Source of the DNA: Pseudomonas frederiksbergensis
GTDB lineage: Bacteria; Pseudomonadota; Gammaproteobacteria; Pseudomonadales; Pseudomonadaceae
DNA length: 64,000 nt
Assembly: GCF_017114915.1 (NCBI RefSeq)
Contig: NZ_JAAUOE010000011.1
Span: 1-64,000, forward strand
Direction: 5' to 3'
The first letter of the stretch is position 1. Each line of letters starts with the position of its first letter. This document shows, in pieces, positions 54,703 to 63,816 of the stretch. Below the pieces are notes generated by a model that searched no databases, had not been told where the DNA came from, and saw only the letters and a list, made by a program, of their open reading frames with translations. Made by a program: the position numbers and the translations under genes.

Positions 54703-55929
54703 TCAGCCCAAGACTTCACTCAACGGGATGAAGCTCACACAATCACCCTCGATCAGCGTACGGCCCTCCAGTACTTCAACCAGACCATCAGCCCAGGCGG
54801 CGCTGCGCAGTACGCCAGAACTCTGATTCCTGTAGATGATTGCCCGGCCATTTTCCAAACGTCCACGCAGGTACTCACGTCGGTTGCCAGCCTTTGGCCA
54901 GACAAACCCTGCCGGCACCTGAAACTTCAGGGGCTCGACCTCTTTTACGCCTTGGCGGCGCAAGAGGTAGGGCCTTGCCAACAGAGCAAAAGTCACCAGG
55001 GTCGACGCCGGATTGCCGGGCAGACCAATGACAGGTACGCCACGAAAATACCCGAACGTCAGCGGCTTGCCTGGTTTGATGGCAAGCTTCCACAGGGTCA
55101 ACTCGCCCTCTTCACGCAAGGCAATGCCCAAAAAGTCGGCCTCTCCCACCGATACGCCACCGGTCGAAAGAATCAGGTCGACATCCTTCAACTCACCAAG
55201 GCGGGCACGAGTGGTCGGCAAATCATCGGGAAGAATGCCGGCATCGATCACCTCACAACCCAGACGCTGCAACCAGCTGCAGAGCAATACCCGATTACTG
55301 TTGTAGATCTGCCCTGGCCCGAGGGCCTGACCCGGTTCAATCAATTCATCACCGGTAGACAAGACCGCAACACGAACTTTGCGAACCACGTCCAGTTCAG
55401 CGCATCCCAGCGATGCCGCCAGCCCCTGCTCAATAGCCCCCAGGCGTGTTCCGGCGGGCAAGATCAGTTCACCGACAGTAGTTTCCTGGCCTTGTGGACG
55501 GATGTTCTGTCCCGGGGCCATGGTCTGCGTGAAACGTACCCGCTCATCCGCCTGAACCTCGGCGTTCTCCTGCATCTCGACACAATCAGCACCTGCGGGC
55601 ACAGGTGCTCCGGTGAAGATCCGTGCGCAGGTACCCGGCTGCAAGGGCTCCGGAGCCAGGCCTGCAAAAATCTTCTGACTGACCGGCAACGGCTCTCCCG
55701 TCCAGTCGGACAAGCGTAAGGCATAACCGTCCATGGCACTGTTGGACCAGGGCGGTAAATCAAGTGTCGAGACCAGATCGGCGGCTAGCACACGCCCCTG
55801 GACCTGCGCCAGCGGCAAGCGTTCGTGCTCACGAATTTTCGAGGTGTCGGCCATTTCCAGTAAACGCGCCAGTGCCACCTCGACAGCCATCAGACTGCCA
55901 GTCTTGCCTGGCTTACCCGCGGGATTCAC
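54703..55929 (-). CDS. moeA: MoeA, molybdopterin molybdenumtransferase
   Basis: A 408-residue enzyme inserting molybdate into adenylated molybdopterin. Typical motifs are LPPWSNSAMDGYALR, IFTGAPVPAGADCVEMQE, STGDELIEPG, LILSTGGVSVGEADF, and FRGVPVIGLPGNPAS near residue 290. The start appears to be a GTG at 55929, overlapping moaB by 17 bases; a later ATG at 55890 (MAVEVALARL) is possible. It forms an operon with moaB. P. aeruginosa has two moeA-moaB sets; this one, beside mobA, matches PA3028-PA3030. Confidence 0.92.
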   Translation of the reverse strand: MNPAGKPGKTGSLMAVEVALARLLEMADTSKIREHERLPLAQVQGRVLAADLVSTLDLPPWSNSAMDGYALRLSDWTGEPLPVSQKIFAGLAPEPLQPGTCARIFTGAPVPAGADCVEMQENAEVQADERVRFTQTMAPGQNIRPQGQETTVGELILPAGTRLGAIEQGLAASLGCAELDVVRKVRVAVLSTGDELIEPGQALGPGQIYNSNRVLLCSWLQRLGCEVIDAGILPDDLPTTRARLGELKDVDLILSTGGVSVGEADFLGIALREEGELTLWKLAIKPGKPLTFGYFRGVPVIGLPGNPASTLVTFALLARPYLLRRQGVKEVEPLKFQVPAGFVWPKAGNRREYLRGRLENGRAIIYRNQSSGVLRSAAWADGLVEVLEGRTLIEGDCVSFIPLSEVLG

Positions 55930-56452
55930 AGGGTGCCGCCTGTTTCAGGTGGGTCACGAAATTGCACGGACGGTGCCGGGAATCCAGTTGCTCGGCGAGA
56001 ATGCCGTCCCAACCGGTGCGCACCGCATTGGTCGAACCCGGCAAGCAGCAAACCAGCGTGCCATTGGCCAGACCGGCCAGAGCCCGGGACTGAACCGTCG
56101 AGGTGCCGATATCCGCCACCGATATCTGCCGGAACAACTCACCAAAACCATCGACCTGCTTATCCAGCAGGCAACTCACGGCTTCGGGCGTGCTGTCGCG
56201 ACCGGTGAACCCGGTACCGCCAGTGATCAGCACCACTTGCACGACCTCGTCGGCAATCCAGCTGGCGACTTGCGCACGAATTTTGTAGAGGTCATCTTTA
56301 AGCAGTACACGGGCAGCCAGGTTATGACCGGCAGCACTCAAACGGTCAACGAAGACCTGACCTGAGGTATCGGTTTCCAGGGTACGGGTATCGCTGACAG
56401 TCAGCACCGCGATGTTGAGCGGTGCGAAAGGTACATCGGCCTTGGCTTTCAT
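55913..56452 (-). CDS. moaB: MoaB/Mog family molybdenum-cofactor protein
   Basis: A 179-residue protein expected to adenylate molybdopterin ahead of MoeA. Motifs are NIAVLTVSDTRTLETDTSG, the MPT-binding LITGGTGFTGRDSTPEAV, and VCCLPGSTNAVRTGWDGIL. It is the first gene of the moaB-moeA pair, overlaps moeA by 17 bases, and is divergent from mobA across 81 bases. Confidence 0.92.
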   Translation of the reverse strand: MKAKADVPFAPLNIAVLTVSDTRTLETDTSGQVFVDRLSAAGHNLAARVLLKDDLYKIRAQVASWIADEVVQVVLITGGTGFTGRDSTPEAVSCLLDKQVDGFGELFRQISVADIGTSTVQSRALAGLANGTLVCCLPGSTNAVRTGWDGILAEQLDSRHRPCNFVTHLKQAAPCESRG

Positions 56453-56533
56453 AGGCTCGTCCAGTTGTAGGAGAAACAGCCCGGTGTTATATCACAGCGC
56501 CTCATTTTTTCGCCGCCCCCATGGAGAAGTGCG

Positions 56534-57136
56534 ATGACCTCGAATACACCTCTGGCGCCCTGCTCCATTCTGCTCCTGGCTGGCGGTCGTGGCCAACGCA
56601 TGGGTGGTCAGGACAAGGGCTTGCTGGAATGGCACGGCGAGCCATTGATTGCGCATCTGCACCGCAAGACCCGTCCGCTGAGTGATGACCTGATCATCTC
56701 CTGCAACAGAAATCTGGAAAAATATGCGCCTTATGCGGATCAGTTGGTCCATGACGACGAAGGCGACTTTCCGGGGCCATTGGCAGGTATTCGCGCAGGT
56801 TTGAAGGCCGCCCGCCACACGCACCTGCTGGTATTGCCCTGCGATGTGCCACGCATCGATGCCACGCTGCTGCAGAGCATGCGTGAAACCGCCGCGCAGC
56901 ATCCGGACAAACCGTTAATGCTGCGCCATGGCGAACACTGGGAACCATTGCTGTGCATGATTCCCGTCGCCCTTTCAGCAGCCTTCGAAACTGCCTGGAA
57001 CGAAGGCGAGCGCAGCCCGGGCCGCCTTATGCGCACATTGGGCGCCACAGCTCTGCAATGCCCCGACAAGGACCCTCGTCTGGCCAACCTCAATACACCG
57101 GAACTGTTAAGCACGCATCACACTGTGTCAGACTGA
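56534..57136 (+). CDS. mobA: MobA, molybdenum cofactor guanylyltransferase
   Basis: A 200-residue enzyme that adds GMP to molybdenum cofactor. It starts [22 protein letters not shown], the nucleotide-binding signature, followed by [12 protein letters not shown] and [15 protein letters not shown], and ends [15 protein letters not shown] site precedes ATG 56534. It is divergent from moaB-moeA, so all three likely share a control region. Confidence 0.94.
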   Translation: MTSNTPLAPCSILLLAGGRGQRMGGQDKGLLEWHGEPLIAHLHRKTRPLSDDLIISCNRNLEKYAPYADQLVHDDEGDFPGPLAGIRAGLKAARHTHLLVLPCDVPRIDATLLQSMRETAAQHPDKPLMLRHGEHWEPLLCMIPVALSAAFETAWNEGERSPGRLMRTLGATALQCPDKDPRLANLNTPELLSTHHTVSD

Positions 57137-57212
57137 CACTCGAAGGAACTTGCGTGCGTTGCATACGTCTCAAGCTCAGCAATCAAAAGATTTTCCATTC
57201 GGAGACACACCC

Positions 57213-57434
57213 ATGATCCAACGGACCCTCGCCACTTTCATGCTCGCACTGAGCCTTGCAACCCTCGCCGGTTGCGCGTCGCCTTCAGTGATCACCTTGA
57301 ATGACGGTCGAGAAATCCAGGCCGTCGACACGCCTAAGTACGATGAAGAATCGGGCTTTTACGAATTCGAACAGCTGGATGGCAAACACACCCGCATCAA
57401 CAAGGATCAGATCCGTACCGTTAAAGAGTTGTAA
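57213..57434 (+). CDS. YgdI/YgdR-family small lipoprotein
   Basis: A 73-residue lipoprotein with signal LALSLATLAGCAS. Its SH3-like mature domain carries the family pattern SVITLNDGREIQAVDTPKYDEESGFYEFEQLDGK. Start 57213 has GGAGA upstream; the longer frame from 57150 hides the signal. Function in the envelope is unknown. A strong terminator follows. Confidence 0.88.
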   Translation: MIQRTLATFMLALSLATLAGCASPSVITLNDGREIQAVDTPKYDEESGFYEFEQLDGKHTRINKDQIRTVKEL

Positions 57435-57458
57435 TCTTTGCGGCGATCCCGGATATAG

Positions 57459-57487
57459 AAAAGCCCGCTTTTAAAAGCGGGCTTTTT
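57459..57487. terminator. Bidirectional terminator after the YgdR-like gene
   Basis: AAAGCCCGCTTTTAAAAGCGGGCTTTTT forms a perfect palindrome with A- and T-runs, between convergent genes. Confidence 0.92.
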
Positions 57488-57524
57488 CGTGACCGAAGGA
57501 AAGCAGGATCACCGCGCCCTGTGA

Positions 57525-58415
57525 TCACCACTGCAAGGTGATGGTGCTTTCGAATGCTCTTTCCTGCCCCGTTACCGGATCGACAAATCGCAGTCCCTGG
57601 GCCAGCAGCTTCAAGGGATTGGCATAGTCGTCTTCTACATCCTTGAGCACCTGCGGATAGAACGGGTCATTGCAGATGCCGGCACCCAAGGCCGCCATGT
57701 GCACTCGCAACTGATGTTTCTTGCCCGTCACCGGGTAAAGCGCATAACGCCAGAGTTCACCATTTTTCTCCCTGACCTCGACAGCCGTCTCGGTATTGCT
57801 GACTCCCGGACCTTCCTGCATGCGAAAGAACGGCTCGCCATCGATGAGCCGACTTTTATGGACCATCGGGAAGGTCAATTCAGGCAATGCCCGAGCGATT
57901 GCTTCGTAGCGTTTTTCAATCTGGCGCGAAGGAAACAATGACTGATACGCCGACCGACTCTGAGGATTGGCCGAAAACAGCACCAGCCCCGCCGTATGCC
58001 GGTCAATGCGATGCAAAGGCACCAGATGCGGGTTATCCAGTCGCCGGATCAGTCGTCGCAGCAATGTCTGCTCCACGTATTCGCCAGCCGGAGTCACCGG
58101 CAGGAAGTGCGGCTTGTCCGCTACCACCAGATGCTCGTCTGCATAAAGGATCGACTCCACCACCGGGATCGGTTTTTCGTCCGGCACCTCACGGAAATAA
58201 TGAATGCGCAGCCCTTCCTTGTAAGGCAGGTCCAGGGCGATCGGCAGGCCTTGCCCATCGAGAACGCGACCGCGAGCGATTCTGTCCAGCCATTGCTCAC
58301 GACCGATGGCGCTGAAGTGTTCACACAGGCAATCGAATACGGTCAGCCACGGACCAGGCGGCAGATAGAGCGTACTGGCCTGATTGTGTGCAGCAGAAAA
58401 AGATGAAGTGGACAT
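57525..58415 (-). CDS. RluA-family 23S rRNA/tRNA pseudouridine synthase
   Basis: A 296-residue enzyme converting uridine to pseudouridine in RNA. The catalytic Asp is in PLHRIDRHTAGLVLFS near residue 138; the C-terminal motifs are GKKHQLRVHMAALGAGI and NDPFYPQV. There is no S4 domain, as in the short RluA-type branch. Start 58415 (MSTSSFSAAHN) is chosen over 58436; the ribosome site is weak. The RNA target is not known. Confidence 0.88.
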   Translation of the reverse strand: MSTSSFSAAHNQASTLYLPPGPWLTVFDCLCEHFSAIGREQWLDRIARGRVLDGQGLPIALDLPYKEGLRIHYFREVPDEKPIPVVESILYADEHLVVADKPHFLPVTPAGEYVEQTLLRRLIRRLDNPHLVPLHRIDRHTAGLVLFSANPQSRSAYQSLFPSRQIEKRYEAIARALPELTFPMVHKSRLIDGEPFFRMQEGPGVSNTETAVEVREKNGELWRYALYPVTGKKHQLRVHMAALGAGICNDPFYPQVLKDVEDDYANPLKLLAQGLRFVDPVTGQERAFESTITLQW

Positions 58416-58487
58416 ACGAAAAGCTCTAACCCTCAATGCAGGGCGGCATTATCCAACAGTGGCCGGAACGAACCTAGAAGAGAATCC

Positions 58488-58808
58488 TCAGGCCGGTATC
58501 GACTGCGTTCGAGCGGCCGCTTCGATGAACTCCTTGAGCCAGCGCAGCACCTCGACCGCTTCCCAGCGCCCCGGATCATAAAGCGCATACAACAGACCCT
58601 GATAGCCCACGACATCCAGCTGCCGGTGGTAACCCGCACGCTGGAACAAGGCTTCGATTTCAGCGAAACAGGTATTGAAATGCAGTTTATTGAACGGCGT
58701 TTTTCCTTCCGTGACCAGACCATCCAGACGCAATTCGAGGACAGCCTCGCGCACCACGTCTGCCGACATCCGGTTCACACTGTTCTTCAATTGTTCGACA
58801 TTGACCAT
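58488..58808 (-). CDS. Hypothetical protein, soluble, 106 residues
   Basis: A short soluble protein with no signal or membrane segment. It is helix-rich: MVNVEQLKNSVNRMSADVVREAV and LYDPGRWEAVEVLRWLKEFIEAA. I do not recognise its family. Codon use resembles neighbouring genes and it lies between two minus-strand genes, so it is probably real. Confidence 0.65.
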   Translation of the reverse strand: MVNVEQLKNSVNRMSADVVREAVLELRLDGLVTEGKTPFNKLHFNTCFAEIEALFQRAGYHRQLDVVGYQGLLYALYDPGRWEAVEVLRWLKEFIEAAARTQSIPA

Positions 58809-58967
58809 GATTCATCCCTCTGACTTGCGGGATCGGCTGCCCAACCCCGAACAGGGAGAAACATGGCAGGCAATCCGAATAACTGTATACACATACAGTA
58901 ACCGAATAACCAACCTTTCGCCAATGGATGAAACGAGGATCGCGACAGGTGGATATCGCCAGCGGCA

Positions 58968-59210
58968 TCAGGATTCGCGCAGGAACGCCACCACCTGCTC
59001 GGCACTAAACGGCCAACCCAGCTCAGCGCCGGTATCGACCCGTCGCAATACCGGAATACGCAGGCTGTAAGCTTCGAACCAGGTTTCATCGTCAGCGATA
59101 TCCACCAGCTCCACCAACAGACCACGCTCGACAAACTCCATCAGCATGGCTTCGGCGACTTCACAAAGATGGCAACCAACGGTGCCGAACAGCTGACATT
59201 CAGGAGGCAT
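58968..59210 (-). CDS. Glutaredoxin-family protein (DUF836 type)
   Basis: An 80-residue thioredoxin-fold protein with the redox motif GTVGCHLCEVAEAML near its N-terminus and the cis-proline in YSLRIPVLRRVDTG. The 'CHLC' variant and small size are typical of the DUF836/YbbN-like glutaredoxins. Its target is unknown. Confidence 0.85.
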   Translation of the reverse strand: MPPECQLFGTVGCHLCEVAEAMLMEFVERGLLVELVDIADDETWFEAYSLRIPVLRRVDTGAELGWPFSAEQVVAFLRES

Positions 59211-59409
59211 GACGACAGGACCAAACGAAGTAAGCGCTCATTCTAGGCCCGCCATCAAACGCAGTCGAGCCGACGTCCGAGCAACGGTGATTTCAACAGA
59301 CTCCGGCAAACTCCTGATGCAAATCATTCGCTTCCAATACCATTTGCGCAATGCTCGCTTCTTTCTTTGCCTCTACGCTTGAGCTACCAGCACCTCACCG
59401 GAGTTTTTT

Positions 59410-61122
59410 GTGTTCGCCAACCTATTGATCATCCTCGCTTCCTCCCTGGTGGTGATTGCACTGTTCCAGCGCCTGCGATTGCCACCGGTGTTGGGCTACC
59501 TGTGCGTGGGGCTGATAATCGGGCCGACAGCGTTCAACTGGGTGCATGAAAGCGAAGATTTACCCGACCTGGCGGAATTGGGCGTGGTGTTCTTGCTGTT
59601 CTCCCTGGGGCTTGAGTTCTCCCTGTCGAAAATGCTCGCACTTCGCCGGGTGGTGTTTGGCCTGGGAAGCCTGCAAGTGCTGGGGTCCGGGATCGTACTG
59701 GGGGCATTGCTGATGCTGTTCGGCATGCCGATCACACCTGCCCTGTTGCTCGGCGCCGGCCTGGCACTGTCGTCTACCGCGATTGTCAGCAAGGAGTTGA
59801 GCAGCCTGGGGGAGATTTTCAGCCGCCATGGTCAGAATGCCATCGCCGTGCTGTTGTTCCAGGACGTGGTCGCGGTGTTGCTGCTGACCCTGGTGCCGGT
59901 GTTCGCCGGCAGCAGCGATCAGGCCTGGTATTGGGCGCTGCCCTTGACGTTGGGAAAGACCCTGGTGCTGTTCGTCGGTCTGCTGCTGGTCAGTCGCTGG
60001 TTTCTGCCACGGCTGTTCCATGAAGTTGCCGCGTCCCGGTCCGCGGAGCTGTTCGTGCTGTTGGCGCTGGTGATCGTTTTGCTGACGGCCTGGCTGACTC
60101 ACCTGCTCGGCCTCTCCCCTGCCCTGGGCGCTTTTCTCGCCGGCATGCTATTGGGCGAAAGCCACTACCGACATCAGATCGAGGCCGACATCCGTCCGTT
60201 CCGCGACATCCTGCTCGGGGTGTTCTTCGTCAGTATCGGCATGCTGATCGACTTGCGGTTGTTTGCCAGCCACGGTCTGCTGATTTTCGGGCTGACCCTG
60301 GGGTTACTGCTGATCAAGGGCTCCGTAGTCGCACTGCTGGTCAAATGGCGCGGCAGCGATGGCGAAACCGCCTGGCGCAGCGGCCTGGCATTGGCTCAGG
60401 GAGGCGAGTTCTGCTTTGCCCTGATGGCGCAGATGCAGCAGAACAAACTGATGCCCACCGACCTCGGTGGCTTGTTGCTGGCTGCTACGTTCTGCTCGAT
60501 GCTGGTAACGCCTCTACTGCTGCGTGCCGCTCCTCTCATCGCCATGCGTCTGCACCGCAAACCCAACAAAGAAGCCGAGCTCGAAGAAATCAGCGCGCTC
60601 AACGCCGGCTTGCACAATCATGTAGTGATCTGTGGCTACGGCCGCGTAGGTCAGTCCATCGGGCGCTTCCTGCGTCATGTACAGCAACCGTACATTGCGC
60701 TGGACACCGACCCCGTGCGGGTCCAGGAGGCCGTGGTCAATGAAACCTGTGTGCATTACGGCGACTCACGTCGTGGCGAACTGCTGATTGCGATAGGGCT
60801 GGAGCGCGCCAGACTGTTGGTGGTTGCCGTAGACAAGACGGACATCGCCCTGCTGATACTCAAGGAAGCACGCCGGTTCAACCCGACCGTGCCAATCCTG
60901 GTGCGCACCCGGGATGACAGTCAGTTGGCCGAGTTGAAGGCGGCGGGTGCCAGCGAAGTCGTCCCTGAGCTGCTGGAGTCCAGCCTGATGCTCGCCTCCC
61001 ACGCGCTGATCATGCTGGGCATACCCGGCCAGCAAGTGCAGGACCGGGTCGACCAGGTACGGTATGACCGCTATCGCCTGCTGCACGATTTTTACCCTGG
61101 CGCCGACGATGAAGAACGCTGA
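59410..61122 (+). CDS. CPA2-family monovalent cation:H+ antiporter (KefB/KefC-like)
   Basis: A 570-residue membrane protein. Residues 1-385 form a Na+/H+-exchanger domain of about 12 helices (LPPVLGYLCVGLIIGPTAFNW, LLLGAGLALSSTAIVSKEL). Residues 400-520 form a TrkA-N nucleotide-binding domain (HNHVVICGYGRVGQSIGRFLR). K+ efflux controlled by ligand or pH is likely. The start is GTG 59410 with GGAG six bases upstream. No KefF/KefG partner is adjacent. Its stop lies two bases from the end of the convergent ammonium transporter gene. Confidence 0.9.
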   Translation: MFANLLIILASSLVVIALFQRLRLPPVLGYLCVGLIIGPTAFNWVHESEDLPDLAELGVVFLLFSLGLEFSLSKMLALRRVVFGLGSLQVLGSGIVLGALLMLFGMPITPALLLGAGLALSSTAIVSKELSSLGEIFSRHGQNAIAVLLFQDVVAVLLLTLVPVFAGSSDQAWYWALPLTLGKTLVLFVGLLLVSRWFLPRLFHEVAASRSAELFVLLALVIVLLTAWLTHLLGLSPALGAFLAGMLLGESHYRHQIEADIRPFRDILLGVFFVSIGMLIDLRLFASHGLLIFGLTLGLLLIKGSVVALLVKWRGSDGETAWRSGLALAQGGEFCFALMAQMQQNKLMPTDLGGLLLAATFCSMLVTPLLLRAAPLIAMRLHRKPNKEAELEEISALNAGLHNHVVICGYGRVGQSIGRFLRHVQQPYIALDTDPVRVQEAVVNETCVHYGDSRRGELLIAIGLERARLLVVAVDKTDIALLILKEARRFNPTVPILVRTRDDSQLAELKAAGASEVVPELLESSLMLASHALIMLGIPGQQVQDRVDQVRYDRYRLLHDFYPGADDEER

Positions 61123-61123
61123 T

Positions 61124-62332
61124 TCAATCCTGGCTCACGGCGCCGATCTTGTGCACCGACAAGTCCGCGCCGTAATACTCTTCTTCCTGGCTCAGGCGCA
61201 GACCATGGACCGCCTTGATCGCGCCATACACGGAAAAACCGCCGGCCAACGCCACGACTACCCCCAAAGAAGTGCCGATCAACTGACTGACCAGGCTCAC
61301 GCCGCCCAAACCACCCAAGGCGGTTTGACCGAAGATGCCGCAAGCGATCCCGCCCCAGACGCCACACAACCCGTGCAAAGGCCAGACACCCAGCACATCG
61401 TCGATACGCCATTTGCCTTGAGCCGCGGTAAAACACCAGACAAACAGTGCCCCGGCGATAGCACCGGTCACCAATGCGCCTACCGGATGCATCAAATCCG
61501 AGCCGGCGCAAATCGCCACCAACCCGGCCAGCGGGCCGTTATGCAGAAAGCCCGGGTCATTGCGCCCGACGATCAATGCCGCCACCGTGCCGCCGACCAT
61601 GGCCATCAACGAATTCACCGCCACCAACCCGCTAACCCCTTGCAGGGTCTGGGCGCTCATCACGTTGAAGCCGAACCAGCCGACGATCAGGATCCACGAA
61701 CCCAACGCCAGAAAGGGAATGCTCGACGGTGCGAATGCCACCAGTCGTCCGTCGCGATAACGACCTTGCCTTGGACCGAGCAACAACACCGCCGCGAGTG
61801 CCAGCCAGCCGCCCATGGCGTGCACCACCACGGAGCCGGCGAAGTCATGGAAGCTGGCGCCAAAGCGTTCCAGCAACCAGGCTTGCAGACCGAAGTTTCC
61901 GTTCCAGACCACGCCTTCGAAGAAGGGATAGATGAACGCCACGATCAGCGCCGTCGCACACAACTGCGGGACGAACCGGGCGCGCTCGGCGATGCCGCCG
62001 GAAATAATTGCCGGTATTGCCGCAGCAAAGGTCAGCAGAAAGAAAAATTTCACCAGCCCATAGCCATGGTCGGCAGTAATCACCGCCGCCGGTTGCATGA
62101 AAGTGACCCCGTAGGAAATCCAATAGCCTATAAAGAAGTAGGCCAGGGTCGAAATGGCGAAATCGCTGAGGATCTTCGACAAGGCGTTGACCTGGTTCTT
62201 TTGCCGAACCGTACCGACCTCGAGAAAGGCGAAACCGGCGTGCATGGCCAGGACCATGACCGCACCGATAAGGATGAACAACGTGTTGGAGCTATGGACC
62301 AGACTGTCCACAGCACTTTGCAGATTTTCCAT
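61124..62332 (-). CDS. Ammonium transporter (Amt family)
   Basis: A 402-residue channel of about 11 helices. Diagnostic parts are FAFLEVGTVRQKNQVNALSKI, FHDFAGSVVVHAMGGWLALA with the Asp and first pore His, and WPLHGLCGVWGGIACGIFG with the second pore His. Start 62332 (MENLQSAVDSL) places the first helix correctly; the frame extends to 62404. No glnK is beside it, unlike the usual glnK-amtB pair, so this is a second, orphan amt. Confidence 0.9.
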   Translation of the reverse strand: MENLQSAVDSLVHSSNTLFILIGAVMVLAMHAGFAFLEVGTVRQKNQVNALSKILSDFAISTLAYFFIGYWISYGVTFMQPAAVITADHGYGLVKFFFLLTFAAAIPAIISGGIAERARFVPQLCATALIVAFIYPFFEGVVWNGNFGLQAWLLERFGASFHDFAGSVVVHAMGGWLALAAVLLLGPRQGRYRDGRLVAFAPSSIPFLALGSWILIVGWFGFNVMSAQTLQGVSGLVAVNSLMAMVGGTVAALIVGRNDPGFLHNGPLAGLVAICAGSDLMHPVGALVTGAIAGALFVWCFTAAQGKWRIDDVLGVWPLHGLCGVWGGIACGIFGQTALGGLGGVSLVSQLIGTSLGVVVALAGGFSVYGAIKAVHGLRLSQEEEYYGADLSVHKIGAVSQD

Positions 62333-62638
62333 GGATTGGCAGACCTGAAGGCTGAAAAAAGCACCAAAGCAGTTCGCACAGATGGCCGACGCACCAAGTT
62401 GCACCTCATCCGGTACCGCAGCACTGATCCGGATGAACCGCTTTGGCGCACAAGAGTCGAGCCTATGCGTGAGTTTTGATTGTTTGAGTTAGAGTTTTCC
62501 TGAAATCATGCCCGGCAACAGCGCAACGGTGCCGGCTGACGCACCACGACATAGCAAAAGATATACCAGTCATTTGTACTGAACCTTCGCGCAAGGCTCA
62601 TACTCGAACGCTTCAGAAGCCACTTACGGAGATCACCA
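62333..62638. other. Divergent promoter region of amt and the DUF883 gene
   Basis: About 300 non-coding bases. I looked for a sigma-54 (GG-N10-GC) site upstream of amt and did not find a convincing one. Confidence 0.45.
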
Positions 62639-62953
62639 ATGGCACGCACCACAGCAAAGACTGCTCAAGAAGTTCTGATGGAAGATTTTCAGGCGCTGGT
62701 CAGCGACACTGAACGGTTGCTGGAACACACCGCATCCCTGGCCGGTGATCAGGCCGATGAACTGCGCGAGCAGATCCGCGACAGCCTGCTGCGTGCCCGG
62801 GAAACCCTGAAGCTAACCGAAGACTCCCTTCGCGAACGCGGTAAAGCTGCTGTCACCGCCACGGAAGATTACGTCCAGGCCAACCCATGGCAATCGGTCG
62901 GAATCGCGGCTGGCGTGGGTTTCCTGATTGGCCTGCTAGCCACTCGGCGCTGA
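62639..62953 (+). CDS. DUF883 (YqjD/ElaB) membrane-anchored protein
   Basis: A 104-residue protein. A long charged helix with heptads (VSDTERLLEHTASLAGDQAD, then QIRDSLLRARETLKLTEDSL) is followed by the family's C-terminal membrane anchor NPWQSVGIAAGVGFLIGLLATRR. E. coli YqjD and ElaB, its relatives, bind ribosomes at the inner membrane in stationary phase. A GGAG site precedes the start. It is the first gene of a trio with the holin-like and YqjK-like genes. Confidence 0.92.
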   Translation: MARTTAKTAQEVLMEDFQALVSDTERLLEHTASLAGDQADELREQIRDSLLRARETLKLTEDSLRERGKAAVTATEDYVQANPWQSVGIAAGVGFLIGLLATRR

Positions 62954-62954
62954 T

Positions 62955-63344
62955 ATGGCGATCGGCGAATCCGGCCCGTCCGCGACGGGAACGCGCTCTT
63001 CACCGCGGCGCCTGGGTGCCGCTTTTCTTGGGTTGCTGCACAGCCATGTCGAACTGTTCGGCATCGAACTGCAGGAGCAAAAAGCCCGCACCGTCAGCCT
63101 GTTGCTGTTTGCAGGCCTGACACTGGTCTTTGCCTTGTTGTTGCTGGTGGGCTTGTCGACGCTGGTGTTGATCCTGTTTTGGGACACCTATCGCCTGACG
63201 GCGATCATCGGGCTCTGTGCGTTCTACACCCTCGCAACCTTTTTCTGTGCGATGCGTTTGAGAGCGGCGATTTTCGATGAATCCTCGCCCTTCCATGGCA
63301 CCCTCGAAGAGCTGGCCAATGACCGGGAGCGTCTGTTGCCATGA
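62955..63344 (+). CDS. Phage-holin-family protein (YqjE-like)
   Basis: A 129-residue inner-membrane protein with two helices (LLLFAGLTLVFALLLLVGLS and IIGLCAFYTLATFFCAMRL), preceded by a cytosolic GLLHSHVELFGIELQEQKAR. This is the YqjE/holin_3-6 pattern; despite the family name it is a chromosomal envelope protein. It starts one base after the DUF883 stop and overlaps the next gene by four bases. Confidence 0.87.
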   Translation: MAIGESGPSATGTRSSPRRLGAAFLGLLHSHVELFGIELQEQKARTVSLLLFAGLTLVFALLLLVGLSTLVLILFWDTYRLTAIIGLCAFYTLATFFCAMRLRAAIFDESSPFHGTLEELANDRERLLP

Positions 63345-63682
63345 ATTTGCCTGAACTTCCCCGCAACAGTTCGCGCACGGAAATGCGCAAGGCGCTGATC
63401 CGCCTGCGCATGGAAATGCATCGCCAGGAAATCCGCCACGAATCCCAACAACTGCTGCACCCCCTGCAACGAGTGCGTGACATGACGCACAACCTGCAAG
63501 ACGGTTTTGGCATCAAACACGCCCCGCTCTGGGGCATCGCAGCCGTGATCGGGCTGGGTTTTCTGACCGGCAAGAGTGCCAAGGGCGGCGGTATCAGCAG
63601 CCTGGCCCGGCTGGTTCGCCTGGGTGCCACGCTGGGGCCTCTGATCAAACTGGTCATGCAGAGCACTTCGCGCAAACACTGA
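63341..63682 (+). CDS. YqjK-like hypothetical membrane protein
   Basis: A 113-residue protein. An N-terminal charged helix (ALIRLRMEMHRQEIRHESQQ) is followed by a short hydrophobic part (APLWGIAAVIGLGFLTGKS) and a basic tail. It lies where YqjK follows YqjD and YqjE in enterobacteria and overlaps the holin-like gene by four bases (ATGA). Function is unknown. Confidence 0.75.
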   Translation: MNLPELPRNSSRTEMRKALIRLRMEMHRQEIRHESQQLLHPLQRVRDMTHNLQDGFGIKHAPLWGIAAVIGLGFLTGKSAKGGGISSLARLVRLGATLGPLIKLVMQSTSRKH

Positions 63683-63816
63683 TCAGTCCTTTCTGGCTGC
63701 ATGCTTGACCGTTGGGCTCCAGGGCTTATTGACGATTGGTCACGAACCGAATGTCAATAAACCCTGCCTCCCCTTGCAGGGACCCGCTTGAACCCGGAAG
63801 CTAAGGGATCAGTCAC

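Noticed and set aside
62955..63344. The holin-family protein as a sign of a prophage
   Set aside because: It is part of the chromosomal YqjD/YqjE/YqjK-like trio, with no phage genes nearby.
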